A stretch of DNA of 64,000 nucleotides from Limnobaculum allomyrinae (lineage in GTDB: Bacteria > Pseudomonadota > Gammaproteobacteria > Enterobacterales > Enterobacteriaceae), in assembly GCF_016649425.1 (NCBI RefSeq), contig NZ_JADRCR010000001.1, positions 434,001 through 498,000 of the forward strand. Direction: 5' to 3'. Numbering within the stretch: position 1 is the first letter of the stretch; each line of letters begins with the position of its first letter. A model generated the notes under the pieces. The model did not search any database, was not told the DNA's origin, and saw only the letters and a list, made by a program, of their open reading frames with translations. A program made the translations under genes and the position numbers. Of this stretch, positions 31,084 through 41,348 are shown piece by piece.

Positions 31084-33129
31084 GTGCATAGTGTGAATAT
31101 TTCCTGGCTTGAATGGAAAAATACCCCTTGGGGAAAAGCGACTCAAGCACAGTGGCGCTATGCTTTGCGCAATGCTATTGCAATGTGCCTGGCCCTTGGC
31201 GTTGCCTTTTTGCTGGATTTAGATGCACCTTATTGGGCCATGACCTCTGCGGCAGTCGTCAGCTTTCCTACCATTGGTGGTGTTATCAGTAAAAGCATAG
31301 GTCGTATTTTGGGGAGCTTGTTGGGTGCTCTGGCCTCAATGTTAATTGCGGGCAGCTGTCTGAACGACCCCTGGTTGTTTACTTTTGCCATTGCTGGCTG
31401 GCTATCGTTGTGTACTTATATATCGAACCACTACCAAAACAATGTCTCGTATGCATTTGCTCTGGCGGGCTATACCGCTGCCATTATTACCTTCTCTTTG
31501 ACGGACAGTACTGACTCGTTACAAGTTTTTAATACCACTCAGGCACGAGTATGTGAAGTAGTCACTGGTATTGTTTGTGGTGCCATCATGATGATGATTT
31601 TGCCCAGTACCTCCGATGGTTCCACTCTGCTTGACTCGCTAAAAAGAATGCATAACCGTCTGTTAGAACATGCTGAAAGCTTGTGGCATGCGGAAATTAC
31701 ACCACAAGTACGCACCTCTCATGAAGGTATCATCAACCAAATATTGACCATGAACGTATTGAGGATTCAGGCTGTCTGGAGCCATTATCGCCTGCGTAGG
31801 CGTAATAATATTCTTAACTATATGCTGCACCAGCAATTACGTCTTACCAGCGTAATTTCCGGCATTCGCCGTTTGATGATCAACTGGCCGGATCGACCTG
31901 AAAATTTGCCTGACGTTTTACATCGTTTACTGACCGAGCTTGGCAAACCCGATACCAATAAGTATCGACTGGCTAAGCTATTACAAGAAATATACCCAAC
32001 GGATGAAAGTGACTTCCGTCATCGTACGGTTTGGCTGCGGTTGCGTCACTTTTGCTGGCTCTATCTGGAGTCCAGCCATTGGTTGCTTCGCCTGGAGGCC
32101 TCTGCGGCTGACAGTGACCTGCAACCACCGAAATTCAAAAGTATCGCTCAACACACCGATTCTACTGAAGCCGCCTATAACGCATTAAGAACTTTTTTAT
32201 GTATTGTGATCGGCTGTGCCTATTGGATAAATACCCAATGGGATGCGGGTGCTTCTGCATTAACATTGACGGCTATCAGTTGTGTTCTCTATTCTGCCAC
32301 ACCTTCCCCTATCAATAGTGTCATGACATTAATTAAAGCCATCGTTCTGCTTTCTATTGCCTGTTATATGGTTAAGTTTGGTCTGATGATTCAAATCGAT
32401 GATTTTTGGGTATTCTGCGCCTTTTTACTTCCGGTATTACTCACTATGCAGATGCTAAAGTTGCAGCATCCTCGTTATGCTTCTCTTTGGGGGCAGCTAA
32501 TCGTTTTTATGGGTTCATTCTTAACCATTACTAATCCTCCTGATTACGACTTTAGCAGTTACATTAATGATGACTTTGGCAAACTGGCGGGCGTTATTCT
32601 TGCCGGAGCCGCCTTTCAAATATTGAGACCCAGCTCTGATAAAGTGAAAAGCCGCAGGATTATTCGGGCATTGCGCCGTAACTTTATGGGGCAGTTGAGC
32701 CAGAAACCTTCTCAAACCGAAAGCTATTTCGAGTCTATGGTCTATCACCGCATCAGCCAGCTAACCCAGAGTAAAGATGAACAGGTTCGCATTTGGGTAT
32801 TACGTTGGGGCGTTGTTCTGCTTAACTGTAGCCATGTTGTATGGCAACTGCGTGAGTGGGAAACCCGTTCAGATCCATTGGTGGTAGTTCGGGAAGTCTG
32901 TATTCGCTGTTTAAAAGGCATCATGACAGAAAAAGGCTTTCAACAACGCTCGTTGGAGGTGGCTCTGGAAGAGCTACAAAAAATGAGCGCCGTTCTTTCC
33001 CGCCATCATGATGCCTCCGCCAAAGAGCTAGCCGGATTGATTTGGCGTCTCTACTGTTCCCTCTCCCAGTTACAACAAGCCACCACTGGTATGCCGGGTA
33101 CCCTGACGGAACAAACAAAACCAGCCTGA
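31084..33129 (+). CDS. ydhK: YdhK, FUSC-family inner-membrane transporter
   Basis: The 681-residue protein has two sets of membrane helices (residues about 30-180 and 365-510) separated and followed by cytoplasmic domains, the aromatic-acid exporter/FUSC layout of AaeB and YdhK. LDLDAPYWAMTSAAVVSFPTIGGVISKSIGRILGSLLGALA is the conserved first repeat. GTG at 31084 directly follows the ydhJ stop. A second GTG nine bases later is also possible. With YdhI and YdhJ it probably exports small aromatic or other toxic acids. Confidence 0.9.
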   Translation: MHSVNISWLEWKNTPWGKATQAQWRYALRNAIAMCLALGVAFLLDLDAPYWAMTSAAVVSFPTIGGVISKSIGRILGSLLGALASMLIAGSCLNDPWLFTFAIAGWLSLCTYISNHYQNNVSYAFALAGYTAAIITFSLTDSTDSLQVFNTTQARVCEVVTGIVCGAIMMMILPSTSDGSTLLDSLKRMHNRLLEHAESLWHAEITPQVRTSHEGIINQILTMNVLRIQAVWSHYRLRRRNNILNYMLHQQLRLTSVISGIRRLMINWPDRPENLPDVLHRLLTELGKPDTNKYRLAKLLQEIYPTDESDFRHRTVWLRLRHFCWLYLESSHWLLRLEASAADSDLQPPKFKSIAQHTDSTEAAYNALRTFLCIVIGCAYWINTQWDAGASALTLTAISCVLYSATPSPINSVMTLIKAIVLLSIACYMVKFGLMIQIDDFWVFCAFLLPVLLTMQMLKLQHPRYASLWGQLIVFMGSFLTITNPPDYDFSSYINDDFGKLAGVILAGAAFQILRPSSDKVKSRRIIRALRRNFMGQLSQKPSQTESYFESMVYHRISQLTQSKDEQVRIWVLRWGVVLLNCSHVVWQLREWETRSDPLVVVREVCIRCLKGIMTEKGFQQRSLEVALEELQKMSAVLSRHHDASAKELAGLIWRLYCSLSQLQQATTGMPGTLTEQTKPA

Positions 33130-33134
33130 TAGTA

Positions 33135-33167
33135 AAAAATAAGCCCCGATTATCGGGGCTTATTTTT
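33135..33167. terminator. Bidirectional terminator, ydhK / rhamnonate transporter
   Basis: The perfect stem AAAAATAAGCCCCGA/TCGGGGCTTATTTTT lies between convergent stops with T-runs on both strands. Confidence 0.88.
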
Positions 33168-33184
33168 ACGTTAACAGAAAGATA

Positions 33185-34480
33185 TTACTTAGCCTCAGCA
33201 ACAGCCCCGGTTGTGTTTTCTGCAACCTTATCTTTTTTCAGCGCCATAATCACCATAGCCCCTACAAGAGTCAGTACCGCTAATGTCAACAATCCAGCCA
33301 TTGAATTATTCATTACCGTTTCAGCTTTCACTCGAATTAGCGGTGCCAGAAAGCCACCGATCGCACCAAACATATTGACGAAACCAATCCCGGCGGCCAG
33401 CGCCACGCCAGATAGCATGCTGGTTGGCATTGTCCAATACACCGGCTGTACGGCAATAAAACCAGCAGCAGCAAAACATAGTGCAATAATAGCTACTACC
33501 GGTGAGGCAAATGCAGACACTCCGATACCGATACCGGCAACAGCCAGTGTAAGCGCGGCCAGATTACGACGGTTTCCGGTTCTGTCTGAATAACGAGGAA
33601 TGTAGTAAGTACCAAACATCGCCGCAATCCACGGAATAGCAGCCACCATTGAAGCCTTAAAGCCTACGGTGGTCCCCATCAGTGCCGCTACCTGAGTTGG
33701 CAGGAAGAAAATTAGGCCATATACACTTATCTGAATCAGCATATAGATAATTGCCAAATGCCACACCTGAACATTCTTAACCGCATCCATCAGTCTTGAA
33801 GTTTGTTTCTTCGACTCTTCGCTGGATATCTGATCAATTAACGCTTTTTTCTCTTCGGCTGTTAAAAAGCGCGCTTTTTCCAGATTGTCATCCAAATACC
33901 AGAATGTCCAGAAGCCCGCCATAACGGCCAGAGCCCCTTCAATCATAAACATCCAAAACCAACCCGGATGTCCGGCAAAACCGTGCATTTCCAATAGTGC
34001 ACCAGAGAGCGGGGAACCCAGTGTTAATGCCAGTGGCGCCCCCATATAGAACAATCCCATTACGCTGGCTCGGGTACGTTGAGGAAACCATTGTGAGGTC
34101 AGATAAATCATTCCCGGGAAGAAGCCCGCTTCAGCAGCCCCTAATAACGTACGAACCGTCAGGAATTTCCATTCAGTATCACAAAAAGCCATTGCAGAGG
34201 ATAAAACCCCCCAGCATAACGTCGTAACACCGATCCATTTTCTGGCACCAAATTTTTTCATTAACAAACTGGCTGGTGCCCCCAGACAGGCATACGCAAT
34301 AAAGAAAATACCGGCACCCAGGGCGTAAGCTTCGTTACTTAAACCGGTATCTAACTGATAGGACTGCTTGGCAAAACCGATATTGGCGCGATCCAGAAAG
34401 GCCAAAATATACAGCGTCAGCATAAAGGGAACCAGACGCCACCTTGTTTTAGTTACAGCCGTGTTGAGAACCGTAGTCAT
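33185..34480 (-). CDS. MFS transporter, probable L-rhamnonate permease (RhmT-like)
   Basis: The 431-residue protein has 12 predicted membrane helices and anion:cation symporter (ACS) family features: LAFLDRANIGFA, GFFPGMIYLTSQWFPQRTRASVMGLFY and the central cytoplasmic loop. It is the same type as E. coli YfaV/RhmT, GudP and GarP, which import sugar acids. It is downstream of rhmD in the same orientation, so L-rhamnonate or a similar aldonate is the probable substrate. Confidence 0.88.
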   Translation of the reverse strand: MTTVLNTAVTKTRWRLVPFMLTLYILAFLDRANIGFAKQSYQLDTGLSNEAYALGAGIFFIAYACLGAPASLLMKKFGARKWIGVTTLCWGVLSSAMAFCDTEWKFLTVRTLLGAAEAGFFPGMIYLTSQWFPQRTRASVMGLFYMGAPLALTLGSPLSGALLEMHGFAGHPGWFWMFMIEGALAVMAGFWTFWYLDDNLEKARFLTAEEKKALIDQISSEESKKQTSRLMDAVKNVQVWHLAIIYMLIQISVYGLIFFLPTQVAALMGTTVGFKASMVAAIPWIAAMFGTYYIPRYSDRTGNRRNLAALTLAVAGIGIGVSAFASPVVAIIALCFAAAGFIAVQPVYWTMPTSMLSGVALAAGIGFVNMFGAIGGFLAPLIRVKAETVMNNSMAGLLTLAVLTLVGAMVIMALKKDKVAENTTGAVAEAK

Positions 34481-34564
34481 GACTAGATCCTTAATGATAT
34501 AGAGTTTGATATTGCCTGCCGTCTAATCGGCAGGCTTATTATTTAATTAACGGCTAATCAAATA

Positions 34565-35770
34565 TCAGTGTGTGTAAGGACGAGTTAATTTACACGCCGG
34601 ATTTAGCTCAACACCGAAACCTGGTTTATCCAGAACTGATTTATGCATCCGCCCATTAACCGGTACCGGCTCGTTAAGCAGAATAGGATCGAACTGTGGG
34701 CGCATCGTTGAGCAATCCGGACTGGTCATCAGGAACTCACTGAACGGCGTATTGGTAAATGTGATTACCGCATGATGTGAATAAACGGAAGAACCATGTG
34801 GAACCACCAATTGACCACGCGATTTGGCGATAGCAGCAATTTCCAGTAGCGTCGTTAAGCCACCACACCAGCCAACGTCTGGCTGCATAATATCAATGCC
34901 GGTTTCAGACAGAGTACGGAACGACTGTAATGTACCGTGGTGTTCACCAGAGGTAACCAACATTCCCGGAGGCGCGTTGCGTTTTAGCTCAGCATATCCC
35001 TCATATTGCTGTGGAGGTAGACATTCTTCAATCCACTTCAGATTGTATGGTGCACAGGCATGAGCCAGCTTAGTCGCATAGTTCACGTCCTGACTCATCC
35101 AGCAGTCCAGCATTAGCCAGAAATCAGGGCCGCACTTCTCACGCATATCGGCGACCATAGCCGCATCTTTGCGAATACCGGCATCACCATCATGTGGCCC
35201 CCAGTGGGTCGGCATTTTTCCACCAATGAAACCCAGACCTTTTGCCAGATCGGGACGAGCTCCCGTCGCGTAAAACTGAATCTCATCACGCACTGCGCCG
35301 CCTAACAGTTTATACACCGGCAGATCAACCACTTTTCCGAACAGATCCCATAACGCCAGATCGACACAGGAGATGGTATTCATGACCAGACCGCCAGAGC
35401 CAGAATAATACATGGTGGCGTTCATCATTTGGTCGTTAATCAGCTTAATATCCGACACGCATTTGCCTTCAATAAAGCGATTCAGATGCTTTTCTACAAT
35501 AAAACATCCCATTTCACCGCCGGTTGAAACGGCAAATCCCTTCACACCGTTTTCAGCTTCTACTTCAACGATCAGTGTGCCCAGCACGTTAATCCCGAAT
35601 GACTGACGGGATTGCTCATACTGCTTATATTTACTCATTGGTGTAGCAATATGATCGTCAATCCAGTGCTTGTCGCCTTGATCATGATAATCCGCACCGC
35701 CAGACCCCTTCTCTGCGGTCGCTCCACCCATAAAATAGGCTCTAACCTGTTTGATTTTAGGTAAGTTCAT
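34565..35770 (-). CDS. rhmD: L-rhamnonate dehydratase
   Basis: The 401-residue enolase-superfamily enzyme is nearly identical in wording to E. coli RhmD (YfaW): [42 protein letters not shown], the metal-ligand segments [19 protein letters not shown] and TSGEHHGT, and the catalytic-His region [13 protein letters not shown]. It dehydrates L-rhamnonate to 2-keto-3-deoxy-L-rhamnonate. The upstream gene on this strand is a DapA-family aldolase that would use the product. Confidence 0.96.
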   Translation of the reverse strand: MNLPKIKQVRAYFMGGATAEKGSGGADYHDQGDKHWIDDHIATPMSKYKQYEQSRQSFGINVLGTLIVEVEAENGVKGFAVSTGGEMGCFIVEKHLNRFIEGKCVSDIKLINDQMMNATMYYSGSGGLVMNTISCVDLALWDLFGKVVDLPVYKLLGGAVRDEIQFYATGARPDLAKGLGFIGGKMPTHWGPHDGDAGIRKDAAMVADMREKCGPDFWLMLDCWMSQDVNYATKLAHACAPYNLKWIEECLPPQQYEGYAELKRNAPPGMLVTSGEHHGTLQSFRTLSETGIDIMQPDVGWCGGLTTLLEIAAIAKSRGQLVVPHGSSVYSHHAVITFTNTPFSEFLMTSPDCSTMRPQFDPILLNEPVPVNGRMHKSVLDKPGFGVELNPACKLTRPYTH

Positions 35771-35787
35771 GGTTATCCTCTGTTTCG

Positions 35788-36690
35788 CTAGTTGGCAATA
35801 TTTAGAAGTTGTTGCAGGGCTTTCTCTAGTTTATTTTTTATTGAGTTAGCCTTTTCTTTTACTGAATCAACTTGTGGGAATGGTGTTTCCCCCATGTTGA
35901 ACCCTCTTATTTCCATTCCCAGTTTATAACCCAGTGGGAATGGTAATGAAGACAGCATCATCATCACTGGCAGTGCCGCCATTTGTAATTGATGAGCCTG
36001 TTGATCTTTTCCTTCCATCGTCAGGCGATAGATTTTCACCATGACTTCAGGTAATACACCCGCTGTCGCCGTCATACAGCCTTTACCACCCGCTTTCAGC
36101 GATGGATAAAGAAACTCTTCACGCCCGGTCAGCACGTTAAACTGTGGATTAACCTCACCACAGAGTGAGAGCATCTGCATAAACTCAACGGCGTTACCCC
36201 CCGAGTCTTTGATACCGACCACATTTGGTAATTGCGCCAGCTCAGCAACCATTGTTGGTGTGATAGCATCGGCAAAGAATGGAATGTTATACAGACATAC
36301 CGGTAGCGTTGTGCTTTCGATAATCTGTTTCATAGTGGCGACAATCACTTCAGATGAATGGCGATAAAAGACCGGTGGCATCAAAACTAAACCCGCCGCG
36401 CCCTTCTCTTTGGCAAATTTCCCCAGTGCAATGCTTTCTTGCGCAGTACTGGCCGGTATACCACACCATACAGGTACTCGCCCGGCAGCCTGGTCAATAA
36501 CCGTTTCCATCAGCGCACACTTCTGTTCGAACGACATCAGACCCGATTCTCCAACCGAACTTACAGGAAATAACCCGGTCAATCCCGCATCGATTTGAAA
36601 ATCAACAATCTTTCTGAGTTCAGCTAAATCAGGCACCCCATTTTTCCATGGGGTCAGCATTGCGCTATATATACCAGAAGGTCGAATCAT
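35788..36690 (-). CDS. DapA-family aldolase in the rhamnonate operon
   Basis: The 300-residue TIM-barrel enzyme shows [19 protein letters not shown], the tyrosine segment [12 protein letters not shown] and the Schiff-base lysine in [15 protein letters not shown]. In E. coli the same operon position is taken by RhmA, a class II HpcH-type 2-keto-3-deoxy-L-rhamnonate aldolase of a different superfamily. A class I aldolase acting on the rhmD product is the simplest inference. Gene spacing (17 bases to rhmD, 15 from the IclR gene) supports one operon. Confidence 0.85.
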   Translation of the reverse strand: MIRPSGIYSAMLTPWKNGVPDLAELRKIVDFQIDAGLTGLFPVSSVGESGLMSFEQKCALMETVIDQAAGRVPVWCGIPASTAQESIALGKFAKEKGAAGLVLMPPVFYRHSSEVIVATMKQIIESTTLPVCLYNIPFFADAITPTMVAELAQLPNVVGIKDSGGNAVEFMQMLSLCGEVNPQFNVLTGREEFLYPSLKAGGKGCMTATAGVLPEVMVKIYRLTMEGKDQQAHQLQMAALPVMMMLSSLPFPLGYKLGMEIRGFNMGETPFPQVDSVKEKANSIKNKLEKALQQLLNIAN

Positions 36691-36705
36691 GACTATTTTT
36701 GCTCC

Positions 36706-37491
36706 TTACTTGTGACTATGTCCCAGCTCTTTGGAAATCAGTTCTGCTGCATGCATTACTCTTTCCGCTAACATCTGCAAATTGTTTTCATTAACTTGCA
36801 AGGTGGTTCCTACCGCCGAAATTGCGGCAATCATTTTGTTGGATGAATCAAATATTGGGGCGGAAATACACTGAATATTCAGTAGATCTTCCTGATTATC
36901 GAAGCTCCAGCCACGCTGCCGAATTAACGCTAATTCATTCATCAATGCTTCTTCGGAGGTTAAGGTGTAAGGCGTGACGACTTTAAATTCAATGGCAGAG
37001 ATCAATGCTTTTTGCCGTTCGACATTTGTCCAGGCTAACAGGCATTTACCCAACGCTGAGCTATATAATGAAAGGCGCTTCCCTTCCCATGAGCGCACCT
37101 GAATGGTGCTTTTGGAGTCTATTTTTAGCAGGTAAATAGGATCGTTATCATCCAGAATACCTAAGTGACAAACTAATCCGGTCTCCAGCATTAGCTGAGT
37201 AAGATAGTCTTTGGCGATACGACGCAAGTCCAGTTGTTCTACAGAGCGGCTACCCAGCTCCATCAACTTTAATCCTAAACGCAGAGAACCATCTTCACTT
37301 TGAGCCAACAACCGAAGGTTTCTCAGTTCATCAATCATTAAATAAAGCGAACTTTTCGGCAGAGAGAGATTTGAGGCAATATCCGTCACCGAACAATGTC
37401 CATTCTCAGCAACGAAGTTGAGAATATCGATGGCTCTGGTTAATGCTGGCACTTTTGATTTTTTATCAATTTCCATCATATTGGAACTCAT
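36706..37491 (-). CDS. IclR-family regulator of the rhamnonate operon (RhmR-like)
   Basis: The 261-residue protein has an N-terminal winged helix (AIDILNFVAENGHCSVTDIASNLSLPKSSLYLMIDELRNL) and an IclR effector domain (GLVCHLGILDDNDPIYLLKIDS, LYSSALGKCLLAW, GWSFDNQEDLLNIQCISAPIFD). It is first in the leftward regulator-aldolase-rhmD-transporter unit, as RhmR (YfaX) is linked to rhm in E. coli. It should sense rhamnonate or its keto-deoxy product. It is a paralogue of the regulator at 22.1 kb. Confidence 0.9.
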   Translation of the reverse strand: MSSNMMEIDKKSKVPALTRAIDILNFVAENGHCSVTDIASNLSLPKSSLYLMIDELRNLRLLAQSEDGSLRLGLKLMELGSRSVEQLDLRRIAKDYLTQLMLETGLVCHLGILDDNDPIYLLKIDSKSTIQVRSWEGKRLSLYSSALGKCLLAWTNVERQKALISAIEFKVVTPYTLTSEEALMNELALIRQRGWSFDNQEDLLNIQCISAPIFDSSNKMIAAISAVGTTLQVNENNLQMLAERVMHAAELISKELGHSHK

Positions 37492-37637
37492 TCTTTTATA
37501 TTAGACTTCATATTTATCACGTCTAACCGGGCAAACAATAACCACGTTGTTAATTTGTGATACTCATCTCACGGCATATTATTTATCCAACTTTCTTGCA
37601 TTAAATATTCCAATATGATGGAAAAATTCGACCAATA

Positions 37638-37754
37638 ATGAATAAAATACAATGGGTTGGAAAACAGAAAGAATGGTTAAAAAAGGAGTTTCCGGCTTAC
37701 TGGCGGCAAAAAAAAGCAGCGAATAAATCGCTGCCTGTTATGCAAAATGAATAA
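37638..37754 (+). CDS. Possible 38-residue small protein (low confidence)
   Basis: An ATG-initiated frame encodes MNKIQWVGKQKEWLKKEFP followed by a lysine-rich end. Composition looks protein-like, but there is no clear ribosome site and the leftward autotransporter terminator hairpin lies inside it. I recognise no family. Confidence 0.2.
   Translation: MNKIQWVGKQKEWLKKEFPAYWRQKKAANKSLPVMQNE
37710..37735 (-). terminator. Intrinsic terminator after the autotransporter gene
   Basis: On the minus strand the stem GCAGCGA/TCGCTGC is followed by eight T, 22 bases past the stop. Confidence 0.82.
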
Positions 37755-37757
37755 TGA

Positions 37758-40646
37758 TCAGAAGCTAAAGCGATAACCACCATTAATCTGACGTTGGTTG
37801 AATTTATTACCACTGGCGCTATCCAGATCCAGATAAAGGGTATGTTGCTTATTTATCCGGGCGCTGATACCAACACCATTATTCCACCAGTTGCCTTTGA
37901 AGGTATGTTCTTCCAGAGAGCCGTTCAAACGATAGTTTGCATCCCCGGAGAATTCGCGTAAATAGCCAGTTTTAACATAAACATTAAGCGCATTATTACC
38001 ACTTAATATTTCATAACCCACTACGGCTCCGGCACGCCCGATCATTGATTCATAGCTGCCCAAATCAACAATCAATCCGTTAGCCGCCTTAATTCTGGCG
38101 GCATCCTGATGGCTATAAGTAAACTGCATCTGAGGTTCGATATACCAACCATTCCCCGGCTGATTCAAACTAAATTTCTGACCAGACTCCAGTGAAAAAC
38201 TCACGCCATCAGAACTACCGCTACCGTTAACATGGTTATTCTGGCTATCAAGTACATCAAACTGATTCTTCAGACGAGAATATTTTGCCACGCCATCAAA
38301 ATATAGCCCTGATGGCGCCATGTAACTGGCATAGAGCCCCATATGGCTCGACTCGACTGTACCATCACCGCTGGTATAGTTTGGACTGCCTCGCGTTTGC
38401 CCCATAAAAGTACCAATAAATAACGGTAACTCCGGAGAAATTCGCTTATCTACCCCAAGTTGCACGCCACTGTAATCCATATCAAAACGGCTCAGTTTGG
38501 CACCAGAAAACGAGTCAAACTTACCGGCATAGCCTCTTAGCCACATGTCGCCATGTTCGTTATTTTGCCGTAGATCGCCCATACGCTGTAGCAAAGTCTG
38601 TATTTCTGCATAGTTCACTAAATAACCGACATTCAGGAAATTGGCGCCTGCGTCAGCCGTTGTAGTAATTTCAGGTTCGGGATTAGGATCCGGATTAGGG
38701 CCTGGATTCGGCCCCGGATTCGGCTCTGGCTCCGGGTCTGGATTAGGATCAGGATCCGGCGTCGGAGGGGGAACATAAACACCTGAAGAATACAGTTCCC
38801 AGTTATTCCCCGCTTTACGCACGTCATACAGATAACCACCCAGTTCTACCTGTGTTGAATTGGTAAAGGTCGCTTGACCATCCGCGGTTTCCACTACGGT
38901 CAACACTTCATTACCGGTAGTTGCCAGGCTACCTCGATTGAGAATAGTCAGCGTGTGATCGCCACTGCTGCTGCCGGTTACCACCAGTTTATCACCACTA
39001 TTATTGACACCATCGCCATCACCGACGATATCCGTTCGCATAATGAAGTTGCCGTTGCCACTTAACTGATTAACCGTCAGTAAAGAACCCGTTTTATCCT
39101 CTGCAAAATCAACGGTACTGTTGTTCAGCGTTAAGTTATCCAAATTAGAATCAGCAATCATATTCCAGCGACTATCCGTCATGGCGATATTTAATGCACC
39201 ACCATTAACGCCATCACTGTAAGCCTGACCCGTCCAGCGGGAGCCGGAAGCCATATCAATATTAATCAGCCCTCCGCGGGAAAGAATACCGCCATCAATG
39301 ATCATTTTTCCGGACGCATTAATCCGACTGGCCGCATAGCCATCATTGTGTTGAGTCGCTATCGCCATATCCAACGGATTCGCCATTGTTATTGTGGTAT
39401 TTCCTGTCAGATCAATCTGGCTATTGGTCATGGCATAAACACCGCGCGTTGCTGCAGCACCATTAATCGTCAGATTATCGGCGGTTATAACACCACCGCC
39501 CAATGTCCAAAGACCCAGTCCTAATGCACCGCGGCGGTCAATAGTGACATCCGTATTATATAAATGAATCGCTGAACCTGAACCTTGCGCTGAAGCACCA
39601 TAAGAACCACCGGAGAAAATGGTATTGCGGGCTAATTCACCGCCGGTGAAGTCGATAATAGCGCCATTGCCGGAAGCAACAATCCCACCAGCTAACTCTG
39701 ATGAAATGTGGCTATTAGCACCAACGGTAACGGTACCGCCCTCACGGGTTTCAATACCGATACTATCAGCTCCTGTGGCATTGATAGTTAATGCATCCGC
39801 CTTAAGTATGCCCCAGTTCCATATACCTGTAGCATAATTTCCGGCGGTGTTAATCGTGCTGCCCTGACCTAAATCGATCAAAGAATTTTTCTGAGCATTG
39901 ATACCATAGGCACTATACCCTTGGGTATTAATAGTAAGTTCAGTCGCTTTAAAACTGGCAGGCCCATTAGCTGCATTACCATTGGCACCAAAAATATACA
40001 GACCAACACTACCTCGTCCATTGGTAGTAATAGAGCTTCCTTTGCCGAGATCTACCGATGTCCCCTGATTATCCACGCCGACACCGACACCATTACCGCC
40101 TTTAGTTTCGATAGATAATGCATTGGCTTTCAATGTCGATGCTCCACCAACACGAAGTCCATAAGCTTGCGCGTCGTTGGTTCCCTCAACAGTAATTTTG
40201 CTGCCAGTACCCAAATCAACATTGTTTTTACTACCGCCGATATCGATACCGGTACTGGTTAAACCTTTACTGTTTACCGTTAAACGATTCGCTGTTAGCG
40301 TTGAGTTGGTACCATCAACAATGATTCCTTTGGCCTGACCCGTTGGCTTTTCCGCCGTAATAGTGACACCATTTGCCAGGTTAATTGAAGACTGGGTGTT
40401 ATAACGATTCAATACACCATAGAGCGTACTATTATTCTCAAGATCGGCCCTGATGTTATCACCATCATTCAGTACTATGGTTTGAGACGATTGGCTGCCA
40501 ATATCCTGTGACAGTACCATCGAAGGAAAAAACAGTACGCTAACGCTCAGTAAGCCGCTCATGGCTAACTGATTCTGTAAGATACTTTTTGAGATTTTAC
40601 CGGAGAACTTTCCCTGATATTCCTTTTTATACAAAGACCTATCCAT
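37758..40646 (-). CDS. Autotransporter (type Va) with beta-helix passenger
   Basis: The start ending at 40646, with AGGATGG upstream, gives 962 residues. An in-frame ATG at 40682 adds 12. A long signal region with two hydrophobic parts ends near PSMVLSQ. The passenger (about residues 50-620) consists of repeated short strands with TVNSKGLTSTGIDI, INTQGYSAYGIN and TINATGADSIGIETREGG patterns typical of pertactin-like beta-helices. A linker rich in PDP, PNP and PEP follows. The C-terminal 12-strand barrel begins around LRQNNEHGDMWLRGYAGKF and ends GGYRFSF, with the expected terminal Phe. It is surface-exposed. Adhesion is likely but unproven. Confidence 0.9.
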   Translation of the reverse strand: MDRSLYKKEYQGKFSGKISKSILQNQLAMSGLLSVSVLFFPSMVLSQDIGSQSSQTIVLNDGDNIRADLENNSTLYGVLNRYNTQSSINLANGVTITAEKPTGQAKGIIVDGTNSTLTANRLTVNSKGLTSTGIDIGGSKNNVDLGTGSKITVEGTNDAQAYGLRVGGASTLKANALSIETKGGNGVGVGVDNQGTSVDLGKGSSITTNGRGSVGLYIFGANGNAANGPASFKATELTINTQGYSAYGINAQKNSLIDLGQGSTINTAGNYATGIWNWGILKADALTINATGADSIGIETREGGTVTVGANSHISSELAGGIVASGNGAIIDFTGGELARNTIFSGGSYGASAQGSGSAIHLYNTDVTIDRRGALGLGLWTLGGGVITADNLTINGAAATRGVYAMTNSQIDLTGNTTITMANPLDMAIATQHNDGYAASRINASGKMIIDGGILSRGGLINIDMASGSRWTGQAYSDGVNGGALNIAMTDSRWNMIADSNLDNLTLNNSTVDFAEDKTGSLLTVNQLSGNGNFIMRTDIVGDGDGVNNSGDKLVVTGSSSGDHTLTILNRGSLATTGNEVLTVVETADGQATFTNSTQVELGGYLYDVRKAGNNWELYSSGVYVPPPTPDPDPNPDPEPEPNPGPNPGPNPDPNPEPEITTTADAGANFLNVGYLVNYAEIQTLLQRMGDLRQNNEHGDMWLRGYAGKFDSFSGAKLSRFDMDYSGVQLGVDKRISPELPLFIGTFMGQTRGSPNYTSGDGTVESSHMGLYASYMAPSGLYFDGVAKYSRLKNQFDVLDSQNNHVNGSGSSDGVSFSLESGQKFSLNQPGNGWYIEPQMQFTYSHQDAARIKAANGLIVDLGSYESMIGRAGAVVGYEILSGNNALNVYVKTGYLREFSGDANYRLNGSLEEHTFKGNWWNNGVGISARINKQHTLYLDLDSASGNKFNQRQINGGYRFSF

Positions 40647-41348
40647 ACTAATCCATCCTACTCCATTAAATACTAACAACATCCTTTAATGAATAAGCTA
40701 ACTCATTCATTTTATTGGGGCTTATATCTATTGCTCATCAGATAAATCCTTCATCATCATTAACAGTGAAGAATATAAACACATTCCCGCAAACAATTAA
40801 TCATACGTAAAAATGCAAATATAAATTAAAAAAATACATTGATTAATAAAACAGACACGCTTTAAAGAATTATTCATTGCCATGGAAAGGTAATGTTAAT
40901 TTTATGAAACAACAAATCGTTATTATCAAACAAACACACAACAATTGATAGATAAATACTATCACATTGAATTATTCGATCGATTATTTCGATCTAATTA
41001 TTGTGTTTGATATAATTCCAAATGAAATTCACACAATAAAACCAAACCAATATATTGATTTTTAATCAAAATTTTATAGTGGAGTAATAACTTATAGAAA
41101 AAACGTTGCGATTGAGATCTCTGATAAAATCATAAGATAGAAATGACTTACTTCTGAAAGATAAAGAGCATAGAAATCAAACAACTCTTTAATGAATGGA
41201 ATTAAACAAATTAAAAACTTATAAATAAAAAAACAAAAAACTTTAATACAATGAAATTGTAATAAATTATTTCTTCAGTGAAAAAATTTAGTAAGCATAA
41301 ATAGATGAATTAAATTTAAAAAATTTATGCTTAATCACACGCTAATGA
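40647..41348. other. AT-rich upstream region of the autotransporter
   Basis: About 700 very AT-rich bases, with short inverted repeats such as ATCGATCGAT and the GATCGATTATTTCGATC block near 40.98 kb. It must carry the leftward autotransporter promoter. No gene seen. Confidence 0.5.

Noticed and set aside
40647-41348. CRISPR array or phage attachment site in AT-rich intergenic DNA
   Set aside because: No regularly spaced repeats, no cas or integrase genes, and no duplicated tRNA end were found here or elsewhere in the window.
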